Below are positions 59,165 through 64,000 of a stretch of DNA of 64,000 nt, one piece after another. The position numbers were made by a program, and so were the translations under genes. This stretch comes from Mycobacterium sp. SMC-8 (GTDB lineage: Bacteria > Actinomycetota > Actinomycetes > Mycobacteriales > Mycobacteriaceae). The stretch covers positions 4,092,001-4,156,000 of the forward strand of contig NZ_CP079865.1 in the NCBI RefSeq assembly GCF_025263565.1, read 5' to 3'. Position 1 is the first letter of the stretch; each line of letters begins with the position of its first letter. The notes beneath the pieces were generated by a model. That model did no database searches, was not told the DNA's origin, and worked only from the letters and a program-made list of their open reading frames with translations.

Positions 59165-60025
59165 TCAGCCGATCTGCTCACGCAGCGTGGCCAACGCGCG
59201 GGCGAGCAGCCGCGACACATGCATCTGCGACACGCCGATCTGCTCGGCGATCTGGCTCTGCGTGCGGTTCTCGAAGAAGCGCAACTGCAGGACGATACGG
59301 TCGCGCTCAGGCAATTTCGCCAGCAGAGGCTGTACCGTCTGAACGTCGATGACGCGCTGGATGTTGTCATCGGGCGCGCCGATGGTGTCCATCAACGTCA
59401 ATCCGTCACCGTCGCCGTTGAGCACAGTTTCCTGCTCGGTGGAACGGGTGGAATATGCATTCGCGGCGACCAGGCCCTCGACGATCTCCTCACGATCCAT
59501 CCCGAGATACTCGGCGAGCTCACTCGGGGTTGGTGCGCGGTTCAGCGTATGGGTGAGCTCCGATTTGGCGCCATTGAGACGGATATTGAGCTCTTTGAGG
59601 CGACGGGGCACTTTCAGGGACCAGCCGTGGTCGCGGAAGTGGCGGCGGACCTCGCCCATCATCGTGGGGACGGCGAAGGCCAGGAAATCGTTGGCGGCGT
59701 CGACGTCGAACCGGTTGACGGCGTTGAGCAGGCCGACACGGGCCACCTGGACGAGATCCTCGTGCGCTTCGCCGCGACCGCGGAAGCGGCGCGCGATGTG
59801 ATCGGCCAGGGGCAGGCAGCGTTCGATGATCGCTGCGCGCTGGCGCTGGAAGGCCGCCGATTGCGCGTCAAGAGCCGCGAGTTCGCGGAACATGTCGACC
59901 ACGTCGTCGTAGGCGCCGCTGTTGCGGCGGCGGGTAGGGATATGTTGCCGGGGTTCGATCGTCGCGGTCTGGGTGGTCGCGGTGTCAATGGTGTCAATGG
60001 TCTTGGGGTGTTCAATTGTCTGCAC
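59165..60025 (-). CDS. SigF/SigB-type alternative sigma factor
   Basis: A 286-residue sigma-70 group 3 protein (SigB/F/G subfamily). Region 2: IARRFRGRGEAHEDLVQVAR then VGLLNAVNRFDVDAANDFLA; region 3: LNRAPTPSELAEYLGMDREE; region 4: LPERDRIVLQLRFFENRTQS then QIAEQIGVSQMHVSRLLARA. The first 50 residues are Thr-rich and unconserved; the start is a GTG at 60025. No anti-sigma gene is adjacent here, but STAS genes lie at 47.5 and 57.2 kb. Confidence 0.93.
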   Translation of the reverse strand: MQTIEHPKTIDTIDTATTQTATIEPRQHIPTRRRNSGAYDDVVDMFRELAALDAQSAAFQRQRAAIIERCLPLADHIARRFRGRGEAHEDLVQVARVGLLNAVNRFDVDAANDFLAFAVPTMMGEVRRHFRDHGWSLKVPRRLKELNIRLNGAKSELTHTLNRAPTPSELAEYLGMDREEIVEGLVAANAYSTRSTEQETVLNGDGDGLTLMDTIGAPDDNIQRVIDVQTVQPLLAKLPERDRIVLQLRFFENRTQSQIAEQIGVSQMHVSRLLARALATLREQIG

Positions 60026-60440
60026 GGGTCACGCTTTCGGGTCGTGAACGTGACGGTGAGATGCTCGGTGCCGGCCGACTCGACGTCGGGCCGGTGGGTG
60101 ATCTGCCTCGGCGAGCGAGGGCTTTGATTGGGGGAGCATCAGGTCACGTCGTGGACCGCTCACTAGCGATTGGCATTCGGACCAACGGATCACGCCGGGT
60201 GCTCGACATGCGCTTGCTGCGGTAGGTAGGTCGCCGTCTATCGAAACGCCTGGTTGATCAAGCGGTTTCTGTTTTCGATGACGGTGACGCTCGTTCATCA
60301 CCTGTTACCGACAATACGGGTCCGATCGGCAAGCGCAACCCCATGGCGGGGGTTATCAGGCTTCTGTGCTGCCGTGCACCCCTGATGGGTCCGGCCAACG
60401 CAGGTCACGGCCCGCGCGAGCGCGGACCGTGACCCTGCGG

Positions 60441-60596
60441 TTAGAACCAGACTTTGCGTCCGCCGACGGGCCGCCCCACAGCGCCCAGGATCCACAGGAT
60501 AACGCCGACGACGACGAGGATTGCGCCGATGGTGTACAGGATCGAGAGGCTGGTGAAGTAACCGATCAGCAGAAGGATGATTCCGAGGATGATCAT
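60441..60596 (-). CDS. DUF6131-family small membrane protein, 51 residues
   Basis: A 51-residue peptide with two close hydrophobic segments: MIILGIILLLIGYFTSLSIL and YTIGAILVVVGVILWILGAV, ending GRPVGGRKVWF. The conserved end and length fit DUF6131, frequent in mycobacteria and often linked to stress regulons. Function unknown. It is a gene of its own in the gap between the sigma factor and the YihY gene. Confidence 0.85.
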   Translation of the reverse strand: MIILGIILLLIGYFTSLSILYTIGAILVVVGVILWILGAVGRPVGGRKVWF

Positions 60597-60886
60597 GTGT
60601 GCTCCGATCCGAGGCATGCGGGGTCAAGAACTGCGGGCAGTGAGTTACCGAAATGTCATACTTTGAAACTTCCGCCGGTGAGGCCGTCCTGATCCAGGTG
60701 CCAGGCGCCCGCTTATCTCGGGATCACCGGCGGTAGGAGTCCGGCCGCGGGTCCGACCGTCGACGGCGCCGGCAGCATTGCGGTCCCCACCGCGCCGCGC
60801 GTTTGGCGGGGGATGACGGCGGGCATCAACCGCCCATGACGCACCAGGTGGGAAGCCTTCAGCGCCAACAGCAGTCACCGCTTCCG

Positions 60887-62113
60887 ATGAACGTCAAGAA
60901 GCGCAGCCCGCTCGCTGTGGCGGGGGCGTTCGCCGCCGGTGTGGCAACCGGCGTACTGACCCGGTCGGGACGCGCCAAGCTAAAGCCCGAGCCGCCCTTT
61001 CACGGGCCGGCTGCGGATCCGGCCGAGGGCCGTGCGGCCGGTTTCGACCATGCCGGGACCGAAGAGGCAGACGCGGCCCTCGCCGTGGAGGGCAACCCGC
61101 CCGCCGATGATCCGAAGAAACCCGACTCGCCGAGCGACCTGACCCGCCCCTCGCTGATGTTCGTCCTCCGGCAGACCGCCAGCCAGTTCAGCCGAGACCA
61201 ATGCACCGACCTGGCCGCCGCGCTGACCTACTACGCGGTGTTGTCGCTCTTTCCGGCGCTGGTGGTGGTGATGTCACTGCTGGGAGTACTGGGTCAGGGA
61301 GAACGCACCGCGGACTCGATCCTGCAGATCATCGACGACGTCAGCCCCGGAGCAGCCGTCGACGTGTTGCGCGAGCCGATCGAGAACCTGGTCAACTCCC
61401 CGTCGGCGGGCATCGCGCTGGTGGCGGGCGTGCTCGGCGCGCTGTGGTCAGCGTCCGGGTTCGTCGGGGCGTTCGGTCGTGCGATGAACAGGATCTACGA
61501 GGTCGAAGAGGGCCGGCCGGCGTGGAAGCTGCGGGCCCAGCAGCTGCTGCTCACGCTGGTGGGTCTCGTCGTCGCGGCGGCGGTGGTCCTGCTGCTGGCG
61601 GTGAGCGGACCGGTCGCCGAGGCCGTCGGCGGTTACCTCGGCATCGGTCAAACCGGGTTGGCGATCTGGAATGTCGCGCGATGGCCGGCGTTACTGGCAC
61701 TCGTGATCGTCGGAGTGGCGATGCTGTACTACCTCAGCCCGAACGTGCGCCAGCCCAGGTTCCGCTGGATCAGCGTCGGCGCCGCCATCGCGATCCTCAC
61801 CTGGGTGGTGGCCTCACTCGGCTTCGGGTTCTACGTCGCCAGTTTCGGCAACTACAACAAGACTTTCGGCACCCTGGCCGGTGTCATCGTCTTCCTGCTG
61901 TGGGTGTGGCTGACCAACTTGGCACTACTGTTCGGCGCCGAGATCGACGCCGAACTGGAGCGTGGGCGTCAGCTTCAGGCCGGGATCAAGGCCGAGGACA
62001 CACTCAAGCTCCCGTTGCGCGACACCACGGTGATCGACAAGAACCGGGTGAAGGAGCGCCAGAATCGGCTGCGTGGACGAAAGCTGCGCCGCTCCCGAGG
62101 CCGACAGGGCTGA
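60887..62113 (+). CDS. YihY/BrkB-family integral membrane protein
   Basis: A 408-residue membrane protein. After a disordered, acidic N-terminus (about 95 residues) come six membrane segments: LAAALTYYAVLSLFPALVVV, GIALVAGVLGALWSASGFVG, LLLTLVGLVVAAAVVLLLAV, ALLALVIVGVAMLYYLSPNV, and two later ones ending VIVFLLWVWLTNLALLFGAE. The DLAAALTYYAVLSLFPAL block is the family hallmark. Function is uncertain (once misnamed RNase BN). Starts at 60887 or 60836 are both possible. Confidence 0.88.
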   Translation: MNVKKRSPLAVAGAFAAGVATGVLTRSGRAKLKPEPPFHGPAADPAEGRAAGFDHAGTEEADAALAVEGNPPADDPKKPDSPSDLTRPSLMFVLRQTASQFSRDQCTDLAAALTYYAVLSLFPALVVVMSLLGVLGQGERTADSILQIIDDVSPGAAVDVLREPIENLVNSPSAGIALVAGVLGALWSASGFVGAFGRAMNRIYEVEEGRPAWKLRAQQLLLTLVGLVVAAAVVLLLAVSGPVAEAVGGYLGIGQTGLAIWNVARWPALLALVIVGVAMLYYLSPNVRQPRFRWISVGAAIAILTWVVASLGFGFYVASFGNYNKTFGTLAGVIVFLLWVWLTNLALLFGAEIDAELERGRQLQAGIKAEDTLKLPLRDTTVIDKNRVKERQNRLRGRKLRRSRGRQG

Positions 62114-62125
62114 GCCGTTTGTCCG

Positions 62126-62329
62126 ATGAAAATGCCGGGTACGGAGCGGGGCATGAGCGTGGTGCGTCGTGGTCGTTCCTTCATCCGTCGCGGAGCGAAG
62201 GTGCAGCGCAGGGTGGCGCTGGTCCAACTCCTGTTCTGGCCGGTGCTGGTTGGTAGCGGCCTGGCCGCCGGCGCGACCGACCTGGCATTGCGGCGGCACC
62301 GCACCGCGACCACACCCACAGCCGCATAG
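62126..62329 (+). CDS. Small basic membrane-associated protein, 67 residues (uncertain)
   Basis: A short open frame 12 bases after the YihY stop. It has a very basic N-terminus (VVRRGRSFIRRGAKVQRRVA) and one hydrophobic segment (LVQLLFWPVLVGSGLAAGAT). Spacing suggests an operon with the YihY gene. No family recognised and no strong ribosome site; an internal ATG (MSVVRRG) at 62153 is possible. Confidence 0.42.
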   Translation: MKMPGTERGMSVVRRGRSFIRRGAKVQRRVALVQLLFWPVLVGSGLAAGATDLALRRHRTATTPTAA

Positions 62330-62455
62330 ATCGCGCCTCCCGGTGCAACGGCACCGCGTCGACCTCGACGTGTCGGCAACCTGTGTGACACGGCGGTCCG
62401 CGATGGGTTGTCCTAACATCCGACGCCCTGCCACCTGCTGCTTTAGGCTGTCGGC

Positions 62456-64000
62456 ATGCGGTTGGGGTGGCCGTTGGTGGGTCGCGGACGGGAGACGCGG
62501 CTCGTCGAGGCGGCGCTGTCGAGCCCCGACACCGCGGGCGTGGTGATCTCCGGACACGCCGGGGTCGGGAAGAGTCGGATCGCCGCGGCGGCACTGGATG
62601 AGGCGGCCACACGGGGGAAGGACGTGCGTTGGATCGCCGGATCCTCGGCGGCCCGCGGCGTTCCGCTGGGCGCGATGGCATCCTGGGCGGACCCGGCGGA
62701 CACCCATGCGCTGCAATCGGTGTGCGGGGTGATCGAACGGCTGACTGCGGCAACGCAACCCGTCGTGGTGGGTGTCGACGATGCGCATCAGCTCGACGAC
62801 ATGTCGATCTTCGTGCTTCATCAAATAGTCCAGCGGCGCACCGGGAAGCTGGTTGTGACCCTGCGGTCGGGGGAAACCGTTCCCGGCGGACTGGCCGAGC
62901 TGTGGAAGCTCGGGGATTTCGAATGGCTCGAACTCGGCCCGCTGTCCCGGGAGGACACCGGGGCCCTGCTGGCGGTGAGTCTCGGCCGGTCGGTCGACCC
63001 GGACTCCGTCAGCCGCCTGCACCAACTGACCGGCGGCAACGTGCTCTATCTGCGCCACATCGTCGAGCACGAGGTGGCGCAGGGCCGGCTCGCGCAGCGG
63101 CACGACCACTGGCGGTGGAACGGCGAACCGTCTGTACCGCCCACCCTCGTCGAGCTCATCGAGTCCCGCATCGGGTCGCTGCGGCCCGAGGTCGCCACGG
63201 TGATCGAGGTGCTCTCCGTCGGCGAGCCTCTGGAACTTGCTGCGCTGCAACGGATCACCGACCCCGAGGTGGTTGAAGAGGCTGACGTTCTCGGGTTGAT
63301 CAGCCTGGACCAGACGGGCCCCCGGACCGAGGTCCGGGTGGCCCACCCGCTCTACGGGGAGGTGCGGCGAAACCGCGCCGCACCGACCCGCCTGCGGCGG
63401 CTGCGCGGACTCGTGGCCGCCGAACTGGCCGCCGGGGCCGACCGCGACGACGTTCGTGTACTCGTGCGCCGCGCGGCGCTGACCGTCGAGTCCGATCTCG
63501 ACATCGACGCCGATCTGCTCTGTCGCGCGGCGCAGGGGGCGGTGTGCCTGGCCGATCTGCCGCTTGCCGAGCGGCTTGCCGAGGCCGCGATGTACGCCGG
63601 TGCGACGTCAGAGGCGCAGTTCATCCGGGCGCACGCGCTGTCCTGGCTGGGCCGCGGCGAGGTGGCCGAAGAAGTGCTCACCGAGGTCGACACCACCGCG
63701 CTGAGCGAAGACGATTTCGCGCGGTACACCTTCTTCCGGGCCAGCAACATGTTGTGGGCTCTCGCCCAGCCGGCACGCGCACAGGAGATCATCGCGGCCG
63801 CGGCACATCTGACGTCCGCACGGGCACGGCGCAACGTCGACGCGGTTCGCGCGGTGCATGCTTTCGCCACCGACCGCCCGGGAGAGGCACTGGCCGCCGC
63901 CCGCGACCTCACGTTGCAGGATCTGCCGCCCGTGGTCGGCGGGGAAGTGGCGTGGGTGCTGGCCAACATCTACGGCGACGCCGGGCGCACGGCGGAGGCG
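62456..64000 (+). CDS. LuxR-family (LAL-type) ATPase regulator, 3' end outside window
   Basis: The first 515 codons of a large regulator. It opens MRLGWPLVGRGRETRLVEAA, with Walker A VISGHAGVGKSRIAAAALDE (about 31-50) and Walker B QPVVVGVDDAHQLDDMSIFV, then a STAND/AAA lid and TPR-like helices. Proteins of this layout usually end with a LuxR HTH, which is not in the window. The frame stays open to 64000. The ATG at 62456 puts Walker A at the usual distance. Confidence 0.85.
   Translation, partial: MRLGWPLVGRGRETRLVEAALSSPDTAGVVISGHAGVGKSRIAAAALDEAATRGKDVRWIAGSSAARGVPLGAMASWADPADTHALQSVCGVIERLTAATQPVVVGVDDAHQLDDMSIFVLHQIVQRRTGKLVVTLRSGETVPGGLAELWKLGDFEWLELGPLSREDTGALLAVSLGRSVDPDSVSRLHQLTGGNVLYLRHIVEHEVAQGRLAQRHDHWRWNGEPSVPPTLVELIESRIGSLRPEVATVIEVLSVGEPLELAALQRITDPEVVEEADVLGLISLDQTGPRTEVRVAHPLYGEVRRNRAAPTRLRRLRGLVAAELAAGADRDDVRVLVRRAALTVESDLDIDADLLCRAAQGAVCLADLPLAERLAEAAMYAGATSEAQFIRAHALSWLGRGEVAEEVLTEVDTTALSEDDFARYTFFRASNMLWALAQPARAQEIIAAAAHLTSARARRNVDAVRAVHAFATDRPGEALAAARDLTLQDLPPVVGGEVAWVLANIYGDAGRTAEA

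Noticed and set aside
1..64000. CRISPR arrays, rRNA operons and restriction-modification genes
   Set aside because: None found on reading either strand; no regularly spaced repeats, rRNA-like tracts or methyltransferase motifs.

Overview
This window looks like a chromosome segment from a Mycolicibacterium/Mycobacterium-type actinobacterium. It is very GC-rich. The first 16 kb holds a gene order that I recall from the Rv2681-Rv2667 neighbourhood of M. tuberculosis: RNase D, DUF3000, hemE, hemY, hemQ, msrB, aftC, a secreted hydrolase, a RibD-like reductase, a ZapE-like ATPase, GNAT, an exported protein and clpC2. Orthology is judged by reading the proteins, not by a search.

Layout. (1) 1-16.5 kb is core genome: the 3' end of a TPP-dependent dehydrogenase, late haem synthesis (hemE-hemY-hemQ), methionine sulfoxide repair, cell-wall arabinan synthesis (aftC), an ECF sigma/ogt pair, and clpC2 with two palindromic operator-like sites. 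(2) 16.6-17.9 kb is an ISL3-type insertion sequence. (3) 17,966-29,184 is an 11.2-kb integrated phage-like element in the 3' end of tRNA-Val(GAC), bounded by 33-bp direct repeats. It has integrase, a small HTH/Xis-like protein, a P-loop ATPase, HNH, terminase, portal, MuF-like, scaffold, HK97 capsid and two head-completion proteins, but no tail or lysis genes. It resembles phiRv1/phiRv2 in size and content and would fit a capsid-forming satellite. (4) 29.2-30.1 kb carries tRNA genes Val, Cys and Gly (minus) and a second Val (plus). (5) 30.3-58.8 kb is a transposon graveyard: an IS256 element inside a dead alcohol dehydrogenase gene, two inverted IS630 copies around an IS1380 element and stress-type genes, two copies of a three-gene transposon (DUF6431-like protein, DDE transposase, ExeA-type ATPase), IS3 and IS30 elements nested inside one of them, an IS21 and another IS3. 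Surviving host genes here are regulatory or stress related: GAF-ANTAR, two STAS proteins, PucR, Hsp20, a DJ-1/PfpI protein and a broken AraC regulator. (6) 58.8-64 kb returns to core-like genes: a SigF/SigB-type sigma factor, a DUF6131 membrane peptide, a YihY/BrkB membrane protein and the start of a large LuxR-type ATPase regulator.

How the genes fit together. The haem genes form a plus-strand run with a stop/start overlap between hemE and hemY. ClpC2 probably controls its own promoter through the two palindromes directly upstream of its start. The phage-like genes from 19,966 to 25,623 overlap almost throughout by 4 bases, so they look like one translationally coupled transcript. The capsid gene is set apart by two hairpins. 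In the mosaic region, target-site duplications let several insertions be ordered in time, and several host genes (two Zn-alcohol dehydrogenases, thioredoxin reductase, AraC, ABM monooxygenase, LtrA, STAS) are reduced to remnants. No CRISPR array, rRNA or replication origin was seen.
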